Shown here piece after piece: positions 27,567-40,911 of a stretch of DNA of 64,000 bases. Position 1 is the stretch's first letter. Each line of letters begins with the position of its first letter. The position numbers and the translations under genes are program-made. The DNA is from Anoplolepis gracilipes (taxonomy: Eukaryota > Arthropoda > Insecta > Hymenoptera > Formicidae). Under the pieces are notes generated by a model, which searched no databases, had not been told where the DNA came from, and saw nothing but the letters and a program-made list of their open reading frames with translations. Where the stretch lies: positions 1 through 64,000 of the forward strand of contig NW_027328680.1 in the NCBI RefSeq assembly GCF_047496725.1, in the 5' to 3' direction.

Positions 27567-30500
27567 TAAAGAAAGGTTGCATTAAATCCGATATTCAAAT
27601 CAACAACAAGGAGACTATCCAATTAACGGGTATCACCGAAAATGTTGTCACCACTCTGGGATCCGCTATAGCATACGTTTCGGAAACCCCAGTAGTTTTT
27701 CACGTGGTAGCCGACGAATTCCCTATAATCACACAGGGCATATTAGGTTCGTCGTTCTTCACTGAACATAACGCGTGCATTAATTACGGTAATAAGTTAA
27801 TCACGTGGCGCGACTGCGCGTTTCCATTCAAGGACAAGGAGTCCATTGTCATACCCTCACGTATGAAGCTGGGAATCACGGTCCGCATAGCTAATCCGGA
27901 AATTAAAACGGGTTACCTCGCCCCGATACGCGCCCGCGACGCGGTCTTCGCCGGAGATGCACTTGTCACGTGTATCAACGACAAGGCATATATCGGCATC
28001 ACGAATACATTAGACGAAGAAGTAGAAATTATAATACCTACCGTTACGCTAACAGAAGTAACAAAAATATCACAGGACCCCCCTTCCAGGGAGCCTCTGA
28101 GGCAACCCTCTAGCCCATCGGGCAATAGTCCCGTCAAAATTCAAGCGAGCAAAAGCCTTCGCACCCAAGAAGCACGCACTGCACCTGCAACGAGTCAAGA
28201 TAATTTTACTACATGCAAAAATAAACAACCAAACAAACTACACAATAACACAAAGACCAAGATACACATTGAAAACAACAAACAATCAAACTCATCATTT
28301 AACAAACAAAATACGCTACAAAACCAAAATACATTTACCCCCTCTCTTCCTCTTCTTAATACACCAACACAAAACGTCGATCCCGACTATCATCTCTACG
28401 GGCAGGAGCACTGCCTTCCCCTTGTCGCACCAAGGTGCGGCGTCGACCTAGGTCGACATCCCAATACCTCTCCCGATTATCCCCCATCCCTTTCTACAAA
28501 AAATGCAACACTTCAAGCTACAATCGTTTCTACGCACACGTCCCTTGATTCTAATACTATTATCGCAAATCATTCTCACATTACTTACACAGAAAGGGGA
28601 TCCTTATCTCCGCCGGCGAACGACGATGCCGCTCTCGCGTCGGTGCGAACCCCTTCCTCTGGTCTCGGCCCAGGCGGTCAATCTTCTATAATTGCTCTTC
28701 CTTACTTTCCTCTAAGCCCCGCAAAAGCGGATGACTCACCCCCTTTGTGCGTAGCTACAAATAAGCAACCTGAAACAAATAATAATATACATCATTTCAC
28801 TCTCATCGATCAGCGTGCATCTAATCTTGCGAAATACAACGACATACACAAAATGCAAATAGTTAATATGGTAAACGAGAAGATACATTGGAAAAACTTA
28901 AGGAACTCACCCGAGATACTCACCCAGCGCGAACACAATCATAAGGAAGACTCTACACCGGACAGAATTACTCAAATAATACGACTCTTGCGCCTCGATC
29001 ATCTTAACGACCTAGAAAAAGAGAATATTTTTGAACTAATAAAACGACACAATGACAGATTCTACGTACCAGGAGAATATCTGGACCAAACTTCAACAAT
29101 CACCCATAAAATAATCACTTCGGACGAGATACCTATACACACGAAGCAGTATAGATTTCCGCCAATACATCGAGAAGAAATAAATAAACAGGTCAACGAG
29201 CTCCTTCAGAAAAATATAGTGACACCATCCACTTCACCGTACAGTTCCCCCGTCTGGATCGTTCCGAAGAAACCGGACTCAACTGGAAACAAGAGATGGC
29301 GAATGGTCATCGATTACAGAAGGCTCAACGAAAAAACGCTAGGAGACGCCTACCCTCTGCCAAATATCAGCGATATCCTCGACCAGTTGGGCAGTGCAAA
29401 ATATTTCTCCGTCCTCGACCTCGCCAGTGGGTTCCATCAAATCCCAATGGATCCCAAGGATGCGCACAAAACAGCTTTCTCTACACCACATGGCCATTAC
29501 CAATTCTCCAGGATGCCATTCGGACTCAGAAACGCACCGGCCACTTTCCAACGATTAATGGACCAAATATTGACCGGACTGCAAGGTATAGAACTTTTGG
29601 TGTACATGGACGACATAGTGATATACGCAAGCTCGTTACGGGAACATGACATTAAAATGGATAAATTAATGAAACGTTTAAAAACCGCCAATCTCACTTT
29701 ACAACCAGATAAATGTGAGTTTTTGCGACATGAAGTCGTCTATCTCGGGCACGTAATTACAGATACTGGCGTACGCCCTGACCCCCAGAAAGTCTCAGCT
29801 GTTAAAGACTTTCCAGTTCCAAGGAGTCTGAAAAACGTACGACAAATTCTAGGCTTATCAGGCTACTACCGCCGCTTCATCCCCGATTTTTCAGGAATAG
29901 CTAAACCAATGTCGGACCTCCTGAAGAAAAACAGTACCTTCTCATGGAACGAAAATACACAACACGCTTTTGAGACTCTTCGAAGACGACTCTGCGAAGA
30001 ACCGGTACTGCAATTCCCGGATTTCACGCGAGAATTCCTGCTCACCACGGACGCATCTGACTACGCTATCGCTGGAGTCCTAAGCCAGGGAACAATCGGC
30101 CAAGACTTGCCAATCGCGTACACGTCCAGAGTACTCAATTCAGCCGAAAGGAACTACTCGACAACAGAGAAAGAGCTGCTAGCCATAATTTATTGCGTCG
30201 GACACTTCAGACCTTACCTCTACGGGCGCAAGTTTACGCTCGTGACGGATCACCAACCGCTCGCCTGGTTAAACCGAGTGAAGGACCCGACCTCTCGCCT
30301 TATGCGATGGCGCCTGAAACTCGAAGAATACGAATATACAGTCGCATACAAGACAGGTGTCACGAACAAAAATGCCGATGCCCTGTCCAGAAATCCTATA
30401 ACCGCTACTGTTTCCATTCTCCCGATCGAAAAAAAACGCATACGTCTCCCTCAGAAAGTACGAGACCTAATTACAAGCACTGACGATGACAGTTCTGATG

Positions 30501-32440
30501 ATGAAAGGCGTCGGAAAGTACCTACCAGAAGGTCTACGGTCGAGAGTGAAATAATCACCTCACGGCCGTATGTTGTAGCTTCCGACTCTTCTGAGGAAAT
30601 ATTCGACAGTAAACCTCTATCATCCGGTCCACCTCCCCCCACATCTTCCCATCCTTCACCTTCCCCACGTTTCACGAATAACCAACAATCACCACCGTTA
30701 ATTACGAAAGGACTCTTGGACCTCCTTGACGAACAGACGAACAATGAACGCGTCGATAACGTAGCGCAATTTCAGTCACGAGGAAAAACAATATCACACT
30801 TACCTTCTATACCCCCAGAACCTCCACCCGACCCCGTGACAGAACCGCCGGACGAAACCACTGTTGACGACAACAGCGATAAGGAATTCGATACCTTGGA
30901 AATTCTTCCCGAAGAAGAAACTCTGCAAATGAGACCAGAATTAATAACCACCCATAGCACAAGATGCCGTATAAAAAAACGCAACATACCATTACTGAAT
31001 TGCAACGATAACACAATCATACTGGTCACCGTTGATAAACACCCCTTCGATAAAGGAGCTATGGAATTACAGCAAGATGGATACCTACCTCCGCTAGACG
31101 ACTTAATGCTCGGAAGAGCGCGAGTCTATCCATCCATAGACGCGGGACGACACATTATAGTACTACCTGCAAAAGAGAAAAGAACAACATTATTGGACGA
31201 AGAAATCTTAAAGGAATGTTTCAGATCAACCCTCGACGTGATGACGGAATTACAACTACATACTGTTAGCATACGAGAGACACCCAGCCTCGACACGATA
31301 CCATGGGATCGAGTCTTACAGACACTGCAAGCGATACTCTCCGAAAGGCCCGTCACCATCAGCATATGTCATGGACCAACCGTCACCCCTCCGGTAGAGG
31401 ACCGTACAGCGATAATCCGCGAAAATCACGAATCTGCCGTCGGTGGACACAAGGGCGTCACGAAGACGTACCAGCGAATTAAACAAAGGTTTACATGGAA
31501 CAAAATGAAAGGCGATATATTAAACTACATCAGGAATTGTCGAACGTGTCAATCTATGAAACTAGTCAGAAGGAAGACTCGACAACCAATGATATTGACC
31601 GACACACCTGGACGCGCCTTCGACAAAGTGGCTCTCGACATAGTAGGACCACTCAGAACCACTCCTAGCGGCAACTCATACGTTCTAACGATGCAAGATC
31701 TCCTCACAAAATACTCAGTATACGCACCACTACCAGACGCTAGAGGCGAAACCACGGCGAACGCCTTTATCCACTATTTTATCTGTCGTTTTGGATGCCC
31801 CCGAAGCATACTCACCGACCAAGGGACGAACTTTACCGGTGTACTCATGAAAAGCGTAACCAAAAAGTTCCGTATCCAACACTTCCGAACGACTGCTCAC
31901 CATCCACAATCTAATGGGTCACTCGAAAGGTCGCACCTCGTTCTAATGGAATACCTGAAGTGCTTCGTCAATAAGGAAGAAGCATGGGACGACCTCATTG
32001 AGCGTGCCAGTTTTTCGTATAATACCTCAGTACACGAAGGTACCGGGTACACACCTCACGAATTGATCTTCGGACGTGTCGCCAGAGTTCCATCGGGACA
32101 CAACCCCGAAGAAGATCCTGAAACATATCACTCCTACTTAACAAACCTGTTCGAAAAAATCTGTGATATACAGGAAGTCGCTAGAGCTAATCTCATTAGG
32201 GCTAAAGAGCGCTCCAAAAATTACTACGACAAACGCGTAAACCCGACGACTTTCAACGCAAACGATAACGTCTTTCTATTAAACGAGAGTAAAACAGATA
32301 AATTCGGAAAAGAATATCACGGCCCGTACCGCATTATCGAAATCCTCGACCACGAAAACGTGCGAATTCAAATTAATAAATCAACGCGAATAGTGCACGT
32401 CAATAGACTACGGAAAGCCCACTACGGCGAACCAGGATGA
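27536..32440 (+). CDS. pol: Pol polyprotein, element B
   Basis: 1634 residues from the first ATG, with the frame open upstream into gag. All catalytic motifs of the A copy are retained: LDTGA protease, RT YMDD, RNase H D/E/D, macro-like segment and D,D-35-E integrase with GPY. A few residues differ from A: INYGNK for INYVNK, AYIGI for AYISI, IIANHS for IITNHS, and RQILGLS for RQFLGLS just after the RT core. The Gly and Ile-Gly forms are shared with C, so A carries the private changes there. The last change is at an otherwise conserved Phe, so RT efficiency of B could differ. No disruption is seen. Confidence 0.95.
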   Translation: MLDTGAQPNIIKKGCIKSDIQINNKETIQLTGITENVVTTLGSAIAYVSETPVVFHVVADEFPIITQGILGSSFFTEHNACINYGNKLITWRDCAFPFKDKESIVIPSRMKLGITVRIANPEIKTGYLAPIRARDAVFAGDALVTCINDKAYIGITNTLDEEVEIIIPTVTLTEVTKISQDPPSREPLRQPSSPSGNSPVKIQASKSLRTQEARTAPATSQDNFTTCKNKQPNKLHNNTKTKIHIENNKQSNSSFNKQNTLQNQNTFTPSLPLLNTPTQNVDPDYHLYGQEHCLPLVAPRCGVDLGRHPNTSPDYPPSLSTKNATLQATIVSTHTSLDSNTIIANHSHITYTERGSLSPPANDDAALASVRTPSSGLGPGGQSSIIALPYFPLSPAKADDSPPLCVATNKQPETNNNIHHFTLIDQRASNLAKYNDIHKMQIVNMVNEKIHWKNLRNSPEILTQREHNHKEDSTPDRITQIIRLLRLDHLNDLEKENIFELIKRHNDRFYVPGEYLDQTSTITHKIITSDEIPIHTKQYRFPPIHREEINKQVNELLQKNIVTPSTSPYSSPVWIVPKKPDSTGNKRWRMVIDYRRLNEKTLGDAYPLPNISDILDQLGSAKYFSVLDLASGFHQIPMDPKDAHKTAFSTPHGHYQFSRMPFGLRNAPATFQRLMDQILTGLQGIELLVYMDDIVIYASSLREHDIKMDKLMKRLKTANLTLQPDKCEFLRHEVVYLGHVITDTGVRPDPQKVSAVKDFPVPRSLKNVRQILGLSGYYRRFIPDFSGIAKPMSDLLKKNSTFSWNENTQHAFETLRRRLCEEPVLQFPDFTREFLLTTDASDYAIAGVLSQGTIGQDLPIAYTSRVLNSAERNYSTTEKELLAIIYCVGHFRPYLYGRKFTLVTDHQPLAWLNRVKDPTSRLMRWRLKLEEYEYTVAYKTGVTNKNADALSRNPITATVSILPIEKKRIRLPQKVRDLITSTDDDSSDDERRRKVPTRRSTVESEIITSRPYVVASDSSEEIFDSKPLSSGPPPPTSSHPSPSPRFTNNQQSPPLITKGLLDLLDEQTNNERVDNVAQFQSRGKTISHLPSIPPEPPPDPVTEPPDETTVDDNSDKEFDTLEILPEEETLQMRPELITTHSTRCRIKKRNIPLLNCNDNTIILVTVDKHPFDKGAMELQQDGYLPPLDDLMLGRARVYPSIDAGRHIIVLPAKEKRTTLLDEEILKECFRSTLDVMTELQLHTVSIRETPSLDTIPWDRVLQTLQAILSERPVTISICHGPTVTPPVEDRTAIIRENHESAVGGHKGVTKTYQRIKQRFTWNKMKGDILNYIRNCRTCQSMKLVRRKTRQPMILTDTPGRAFDKVALDIVGPLRTTPSGNSYVLTMQDLLTKYSVYAPLPDARGETTANAFIHYFICRFGCPRSILTDQGTNFTGVLMKSVTKKFRIQHFRTTAHHPQSNGSLERSHLVLMEYLKCFVNKEEAWDDLIERASFSYNTSVHEGTGYTPHELIFGRVARVPSGHNPEEDPETYHSYLTNLFEKICDIQEVARANLIRAKERSKNYYDKRVNPTTFNANDNVFLLNESKTDKFGKEYHGPYRIIEILDHENVRIQINKSTRIVHVNRLRKAHYGEPG

Positions 32441-32444
32441 CTAC

Positions 32445-32460
32445 CTTTCTTCTGTTTCAG
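32445..32460 (+). promoter_or_regulatory. Splice acceptor for env mRNA, element B
   Basis: Pyrimidine run ending TTTCAG, immediately after the pol stop and 95 nt before the env ATG. Confidence 0.65.
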
Positions 32461-32555
32461 ATTGGATTACTCAGTTATCTTCTCCATTTTCTGGTTCAGA
32501 CCGGAACGTACTGTTCTACATTTTTCTCTTAAGCAGAATCAACATAGAGTTCACA

Positions 32556-34412
32556 ATGGCCTCACTGATCGTCTTCCTAGCGTATCTGGCAACCCAGGAC
32601 TGCAACGCCCTCGTAGGCTACGACTGCAACACGCCGTGCGACAACGGGACCACAATCTCGCTGCTCGATAACAACGCCTGTCGATTACACGGGAAGCTTC
32701 CAATCACCCGAGATGTGAGCGTGGAGATCCTCGCGAAGCCCAGACTCACCACAGCGGACGTACTAAGCTGCCGCATAGAGATAGACTACGTGATCAGCCA
32801 CACGGACCACACCACGAGGGAATCTACAACACCTACCAGCAATAAACGACATTACTTATCTGTATCTGCTCCTGTATGCATGCACATACACGCACAAGGG
32901 AAACTGCAATTCGGGAACCAGACCCTTGACGGCCTTTCCGCCAACCGCGTGAATAGCCGCACTATTCCGCCGACCGAAACCGTCAGCGCCCACAACCTGC
33001 CATCAGACGACCTGAAAACAAAACGCGTCATAAACGTGTACTTGCACATAACGTTCAAACGGACCATTGTCAAGATCGACACGATGGAAACCAAGATATT
33101 CTTACCTAGTGGTGCTAGTTGCACATACATCGACCTTGAATGCACCGACGAAGAGGGCTTTCATAATTTCTGGTCCCCCTTTGTTCACGGAGGATGCACT
33201 CAACTACGGCATACCGTCTTGTATAGAGGAATTGCCAAAAGACTACAAATTACGGGACGTCCCACGGCATACGCCTTAACGGTAGAAAACACCAACCTGC
33301 TCGCGTTTGCTCGAGCGCGTCACGACGTCTGCAACGCCACTGTGATACAGACCGAAAACCCCCGACTAGTAATACGGGAAATCAACGACTCTTACGTAAA
33401 GAATCAACCATCCGTAAATAAGGTGCACCGATCTCACCACTCGTACTTTTCGTACAAGAGTAACACAAAGACAGACCTGAGCGTAGAAAATACCTACGAA
33501 GACCTTGTCATGAGGAAATGCCTCACGGAAGTAACAAAATTACACGCCTTGACCGCCATGGCTCACCAAGACCCTCCATCATTTGCGTACGCCGTCACAA
33601 AAACACCAGGATACTCAGCGCGCGTACGAGGGGAAGCTGTACAAGTATTTCGATGTACTCCTGTACCTGCACGGATCAGGGCCACGGAAAGCTGTTTCCA
33701 GGAGCTCCCAGTAATAATAGACGGGAAGCCCATGTACCTAAAGCCAAGAACACGCGTTATATCTGGCGAAGGCACAGAAATTGAATGCGATCCGCTTGCT
33801 ACGGCAATGTACAAAATGAGAAACAAATGGTACGTATTCACTCCAGAGTTGAAAGTGTCTGCTATCGATCCTCAAGGCCTCCAATCAAGAACGCTACCAT
33901 GGGGTCAACATATCGACGAGTTAAACGAGATTCACGAGCACTCGGACGTACAGAATCCAAGCACAGACGACTCTCCAGGACGACCAGACCACTCGAGCCC
34001 TGTATACATCGTGGAGGTCTCGGTAACAACAACAGTTATTGGTGGAATTATAATACTCACCTTATTTATCATCTTGAAAAGCCTAGCAAGAAAGTTAAGC
34101 TATCGAAACTCGAGCCTGAAAAATAAAAACATATTAACAAATGATGATATGTTAATGACTGATGATAGTGCCAACTCTCAAAAACCAACCAAACAGGAAA
34201 CACCTGCCAAGACACTCAGCAATTCTCCATTATCGCGCCCAATGATAGATCACCGAATCCAGAAGGACATCTCTCATGAATCCACGGATACGATGACGAT
34301 TCACCACTCTTCCAAGGAGAGGACTCCCGCCATATCTTCAGAGATCGCCAACCTGCGAGAAGCCTACTTGCACTTGGAACGAAAGATCAACCGTCTATCA
34401 ACCGCACCGTAA
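32556..34412 (+). CDS. env: Envelope-like glycoprotein, element B
   Basis: 618 residues, identical to the A and C proteins: signal peptide, Cys-rich glycosylated ectodomain, one membrane span near the C-terminal third and a long tail. Complete identity of Env across three separate insertions, while gag and pol show a few replacements, fits recent spread of an env-competent lineage. It ends about 50 bp before the polypurine tract. Confidence 0.88.
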   Translation: MASLIVFLAYLATQDCNALVGYDCNTPCDNGTTISLLDNNACRLHGKLPITRDVSVEILAKPRLTTADVLSCRIEIDYVISHTDHTTRESTTPTSNKRHYLSVSAPVCMHIHAQGKLQFGNQTLDGLSANRVNSRTIPPTETVSAHNLPSDDLKTKRVINVYLHITFKRTIVKIDTMETKIFLPSGASCTYIDLECTDEEGFHNFWSPFVHGGCTQLRHTVLYRGIAKRLQITGRPTAYALTVENTNLLAFARARHDVCNATVIQTENPRLVIREINDSYVKNQPSVNKVHRSHHSYFSYKSNTKTDLSVENTYEDLVMRKCLTEVTKLHALTAMAHQDPPSFAYAVTKTPGYSARVRGEAVQVFRCTPVPARIRATESCFQELPVIIDGKPMYLKPRTRVISGEGTEIECDPLATAMYKMRNKWYVFTPELKVSAIDPQGLQSRTLPWGQHIDELNEIHEHSDVQNPSTDDSPGRPDHSSPVYIVEVSVTTTVIGGIIILTLFIILKSLARKLSYRNSSLKNKNILTNDDMLMTDDSANSQKPTKQETPAKTLSNSPLSRPMIDHRIQKDISHESTDTMTIHHSSKERTPAISSEIANLREAYLHLERKINRLSTAP

Positions 34413-34462
34413 GCCGAGTTCAACGAGCTCACCGTCGCATCATTTCACGCTGCTCCACTTTT

Positions 34463-34473
34463 AAGGAGGGGGG
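34463..34473 (+). other. Polypurine tract, element B
   Basis: AAGGAGGGGGG directly before the 3' LTR TG. Confidence 0.88.
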
Positions 34474-36457
34474 TGTCACGTCCAGCGCCTCCGCTTGACA
34501 CCAGTCGCCGTCCGTTGACTCCATACGTCACCTGTTAAGTAGACATAGTAAGCGTTAAGCACCTATAAAATTCTTTTACTTTCCTTTTCTTTTTTATATA
34601 TATATATATATATATAGTTATTATCAAAAATAGATTAAGCCGATAAATACCTTTTATTATGTTTCCGGCTAAAACATCCTTTTCCTTTTTTTTTTTTTTT
34701 TTTTTCTTCTTTTTTCCTGTTTTATCCCCATCACTGGTTCTCCCCTATCACCTACCTAAAAATGAAGGAAAATAATTAATTAATTGTCCAATGAAAATTC
34801 TCACCTATTTTCCGGCCACCCGGTATATCACCTTCTGGTCCGCCTCCTCAGCACCTGAAAAAGAGAATAGAAACGACCCACCAAGTCGGTCGAACATCTT
34901 AATTTTATTATAATTACCCATTTAGTTTTGTCACTCTAGTTGCAGTATCTGAAAAATAAAAAGGAAACATAATATTAAGTATGCGTCAATAGAATAACGT
35001 AAATTAAGTAATAGCGATAATATAAACCAATGTTCACTCCACCTCGTCGTCATCACTCTTACTAAACACAAACATACACGTACACATCACCATAGACACA
35101 CGCATCGAGAATTAACCACCACCCGGTATAACAAAAATATAAAGTAAATCTATATAACAAGCTAAAATCACTCAAGGAAAGAGATCGTAACTGCGAATGA
35201 GCGGAAATACAACTCCCGATACATGTTCACCTTAATAAATTGACACCCGGTATATAAACTAACATTGTCATATTATCCAAACATTAGTATAAAATAGTGT
35301 TTAACAACCGACCGATTCATTTGGTTAAATTCCATAAGCTTCATATAATAAACTCCGATCGGTACTTTCGGGACACCCTGTATATGAACTTTCATTAATT
35401 ATTAAAACTGAGCAAGCCAAGTAACTCGTATGTGCAATTGCAACTTCCTATGCACAGTCTAAATCACTTTTCTCAATATATCAAAAGTTGTCGCAACATC
35501 GAAAAGCACCCAATTTTTAACGATTTAAACATCACATAAAAAACCCGCCCAGTGACCTTAATTAATTATTTCCTGGCGCCTTGACTCATAAGGAACCAAA
35601 AAAGGTAGCAACTTATAGGGCTACAGCCCCGCCATAAAAAGTTAAGCGCACATTGTTATAGACCCATTTTGCTTCAGGAACACCTCATATTTTCAACTTT
35701 AATAATTTATTTATTTTAATCCGCACCTCCAATATATAATTATGCCTTCACTATTAAATGCAGTTTTATATCCCAAAGCCGAATTAATACCACAATAACG
35801 TACATGTCTAACGATTCTGTCACCCAAATATAATAACTTGTCAATTTTACTCATATTCCACCGCAGCGCAGTGATTTCATTAAATCCAAATTTTAACAAT
35901 AATAAAAGATTCGATCAAACCCATCTTCTGCATAATAATTCCTTACCATGAATCCAATTTGGTTTGCCAATAAAAATCCGGTCAGCTATCATTTATAATT
36001 ATTTCATATATCAACCATGGAGATAACTTGGTGCATGCACATATACATATATATATATATATATGCGACTCGCTGCAGATATCATAATCCACAGATGTTT
36101 TAAAGGCAAATTATAATGACCTGACAAGAACTCCTCGAGGCTCAGACAATATTTAAGTAATCAATTAAAACCAATAATAATTAAAATGAACCACTCATAA
36201 TACATATATATATATATATATATTATAGTGAAAACAATATAAATATCCCATAAAGAGTTTAAAACGAATAAAGCTCTGGAAGATAACTAAAGTTAAATAG
36301 TCACACTCAATATATACAATTACTTAATTAACTCTTACTTATACAAGGTGTCTGAAATAACTTGAACGTGATAATATTCTCAAAACTTCGTTATCATTTT
36401 ATTGAGGATGAATGATAATTACAATATACATATGCATAATAAACAAAATGACCATAC
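34474..36457 (+). repeat. 3' LTR of element B, piece 1 (U3 start)
   Basis: Begins TGTCACG after the polypurine tract and stops at GACCATAC, where the solo LTR is inserted. It carries only AT-rich U3 sequence with no gene. The sequence resumes at 42184 after the ATAC duplication. Confidence 0.93.
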
Positions 36458-39345
36458 TGTCACGTCCAGCGCCTCCGCTTGACACCAGTCGCCGTCCGTT
36501 GACTCCATACGTCACCTGTTAAGTAGACATAGTAAGCGTTAAGCACCTATAAAATTCTTTTACTTTCCTTTTCTTTTTTTATATATATATATATATATAT
36601 AGTTATTATCAAAAATAGATTAAGCCGATAAATACCTTTTATTATGTTTCCGGCTAAAACATCCTTTTCCTTTTTTTTTTTCTTTTTCTTCTTTTTTCCT
36701 GTTTTATCCCCATCACTGGTTCTCCCCTATCACCTACCTAAAAATGAAGGAAAATAATTAATTAATTGTCCAATGAAAATTCTCACCTATTTTCCGGCCA
36801 CCCGGTATATCACCTTCTGGTCCGCCTCCTCAGCACCTGAAAAAGAGAAGAGAAACGACCCACCAAGTCGGTCGAACATCTTAATTTTATTATAATTACC
36901 CATTTAGTTTTGTCACTCTAGTTGTAGTATCTGAAAAATAAAAAGGAAACATAATATTAAGTATGCGTCAATAGAATAACGTAAATTAAGTAATAGCGAT
37001 AATATAAACCAATGTTCACTCCACCTCGACGTCATCACTCTTACTAAACACAAACATACACGTACACATCACCATAGACACACGCATCGAGAATTAACCA
37101 CCACCCGGTATAACAAAAATATAAAGTAAATCTATATAACAAGCTAAAATCACTCAAGGAAAGAGATCGTAACTGCGAATGAGCGGAAATACAACTCCCG
37201 ATACATGTTCACCTTAATAAATTGACACCCGGTATATAAACTAACATTGTCATATTATCCAAACATTAGTATAAAATAGTGTTTAACAACCGACCGATTC
37301 ATTTGGTTAAATTCCATAAGCTTCATATAATAAACTCCGATCGGTACTTTCGGGACACCCTGTATATGAACTTTCATTAATTATTAAAACTGAGCAAGCC
37401 AAGTAACTCGTATGTGCAATTGCAACTTCCTATGCACAGTCTAAATCACTTTTCTCAATATATCAAAAGTTGTCGCAACATCGAAAAGCACCCAATTTTT
37501 AACGATTTAAACATCACATAAAAAACCCGCCCAGTGACCTTAATTAATTATTTCCTGGCGCCTTGACTCATAAGGAACCAAAAAAGGTAGCAACTTATAG
37601 GGCTACAGCCCCGCCATAAAAAGTTAAGCGCACATTGTTATAGACCCATTTTGCTTCAGGAACACCTCATATTTTCAACTTTAATAATTTATTTATTTTA
37701 ATCCGCACCTCCAATATATAATTATGCCTTCACTATTAAATGCAGTTTTATATCCCAAAGCCGAATTAATACCACAATAACGTACATGTCTAACGATTCT
37801 GTCACCCAAATATAATAACTTGTCAATTTTACTCATATTCCACCGCAGCGCAGTGATTTCATTAAATCCAAATTTTAACAATAATAAAAGATTCGATCAA
37901 ACCCATCTTCTGCATAATAGTTCCTTACCATGAATCCAATTTGGTTTGCCAATAAAAATCCGGTCAGCTATCATTTATAATTATTTCATATATCAACCAT
38001 GGAGATAACTTGGTGCATGCACATATACATATATATATATATATATATATGCGACTCGCTGCAGATATCATAATCCACAGATGTTTTAAAGGCAAATTAT
38101 AATGACCTGACAAGAACTCCTCGAGGCTCAGACAATATTTAAGTAATCAATTAAAACCAATAATAATTAAAATGAACCACTCATAATACACATATATATA
38201 TATATATATATATATATCATAGTGAAAACAATATAAATATCCCATAAAGAGTTTAAAACGAATAAAGCTCTGGAAGATAACTAAAGTTAAATAGTCACAC
38301 TCAATATATACAATTACTTAATTAACTCTTACTTATACAAGGTGTCTGAAATAACTTGAACGTGATAATATTCTCAAAACTTCGTTATCATTTTATTGAG
38401 GATGAATGATAATTACAATATACATATGCATAATAAACAAAATGACCATACCTATATATACGGTGGTACGATAATACACACATCATACACTACATAAACC
38501 AAGTATAAACGCATAATGAACACCCAGAAATAATTACATAGATACACGCTCCTTAACAAACACACCATAAAATTATATAACAATAGTCACTTAATATACC
38601 CGGTGATACAAAAATACGCGCGTTATAAACTTATCATCTACACAATGTTTAATCAGTATCTGACTATTAAAGACATATTATCCACCCAGTAACACGCAAA
38701 TACACACACTCTATAAATAATTTATATACATAGTGACCCATTAGTACGCACAAATAAAGCACTCTCAATAAACCTATTATAAACTTATTACAGGCATATT
38801 CATATATTAACATACACATAATCAATGTATCATATACATGGTAACGCAATAGTTTCGGATCTTATAACTAATTCATACATATTCCAAGCGTATCACTTAA
38901 ATTACACACTCAACCTCTCACAATATAAACTTGTCTTAAATTTATGCATTTATACACACTTACACACTCCTCATCCATCCATTGTAAATATATCACGGCA
39001 TATTACATGTGCATTTATACCATTATTACATATATATAAATATATAAACCTTTACTACTAGTTATAATGATATACATACATACATATAGTTATATAATAG
39101 CGAGTTTAACGTCTGTAGACTAATTTAGATCTTGTAATCCACGAATAACATTATGCGACATCATAGATAATTGTTAATTAATAAGTTAATTAGCGTAATG
39201 CTCTCATATCTCTACAATTATTTAAGTACAACGCTATAATACAATGCGGCGATAAGTAATTAATCAGATAAGTTATCGTAACGCTAGTAATAATTGCGAT
39301 ATATCTAGAAATAACGATATAGATATTACATTATAATGCTAGTCC

Positions 39346-39563
39346 CGAAGCTTCTAGAACATTCAGGAACCGCCGGATCACGTGAAAATTTCGGACAAAC
39401 ACCGTGATCGCTTACTATTGCCCGGCGCGTGATACCCGTGACAAACAAGCATGACCAGGATCGGACCACGTTGCGCGCGCTATAATTCAGAAGGTGGGAG
39501 CCCTCAGCGACCACGGGTATATAAACGGGAGCACCGTGTGCTCAGAGGATCAGAGTATTCAGT
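39346..39563 (+). promoter_or_regulatory. Heat-shock element and TATA/Inr of the solo LTR
   Basis: Five perfect pentamers at 39346-39370. The one base change (GGTTC to GCTTC) falls on a free position and keeps the site intact. TATATAAA is at 39518-39525, followed by the initiator. Confidence 0.78.
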
Positions 39564-40911
39564 TCTCGCCTAGACAGTTCAGATCATTAGACAGTTCAGA
39601 TCATATTTAGTATTCGGCTTTCGCCCGACAGTAAAATCTGTTGTACGGTTCGTTCCGACCATTCAGTTTTCGCATAATCAGTATTCGATCAGCAGTCAAT
39701 ACTCGATTCATACAGTACCCAGTAAATTCATTGTACGTACAGACAGTCATTTATACGATTTAATAATCGGTTATCCTTATAACATTCAATCATACATACG
39801 CTCTCGCAAGTTTTCGCGCAGTGTAATTAATATTATATCTTCGAATCAGTGGTTTCTAGTTCATTACGGTATTATTCACACAAAATCATTAATTCAGAGA
39901 GACTTCGAGACTAGCATATCGCGAATACTATTAATTAGCCTTCAGTTCTTACGTTTACTGTCGTATAAATCTATTCTTGATTATTTGTATCCACTGTTAC
40001 TATTATATTTCCTTTCTCTTTATCGATTTCCACGGCGCTCACAATACATATCGAATTCTATCTATCACTTTTAAAGATATTTTATCTAAATTTTCGTTTG
40101 CAGTGAATTACTTCTATCAACAATATAAGCGTATTTATCTTTTCCTCTCCATGCAATTGTTAATGCCGCCTATCTATAATATCGTTTACGCGTCCGAAAC
40201 CAGTCTGTGCGTGAAATCATAGTCGAAGGAAAGTTCTATTAACTAATGTTGTAATACTAATATTGTAGATCCACATTCTTGTGTACACCCGCGTTACAGT
40301 GTGCTTCCCAGTGGTTCCTGTAACACATAACAATTTAGTGAAGTGAGTACGTTGTCGTAATTATTAAGATATATTCGTGTAATCATTAATCATATTGTTT
40401 ACGTGTAATTACTCGAAATATACATACTTGTGTCAGTTCGCGGCCCCTGTCCATTCCGGGCGTCGGTCATCTTTTCGGTGTCAATTCTTCTCGCCGTTAA
40501 CCTCTCGCGTCTATACCTGTAAATATAAAGACAAGCTTTCTATTCTAATTTTAATATTGAAATTATCGGGCAAATTAGTGCTACTTATCTGACGAGGTCA
40601 TCCTTCCTTCAAGCCTACTTCGGGCTCTCTCTTTCATCCTGCGGCGACGCGCGCCTCCTCCAGGGCGTTCTTGTATTCCCTATAGCTTCTTCCTATATAT
40701 TTTTTTTTTTCTCTTTTCTTTCTTTCTTTTTTTTTCTTTTCTTTTCCCTTATCCGCTCACCAGTGGCAAGGTCCGCGACGTCCGCCTTGACATACCCAGA
40801 GCCTCAGATATCTGTAACTTATAATCGAAGAGATTAATATTTTATTCGGACGTCTTCATAGGGAATGTCATTAGACAGAGAGCGATAACCATTCTTACCT
40901 ACACCGTAGGG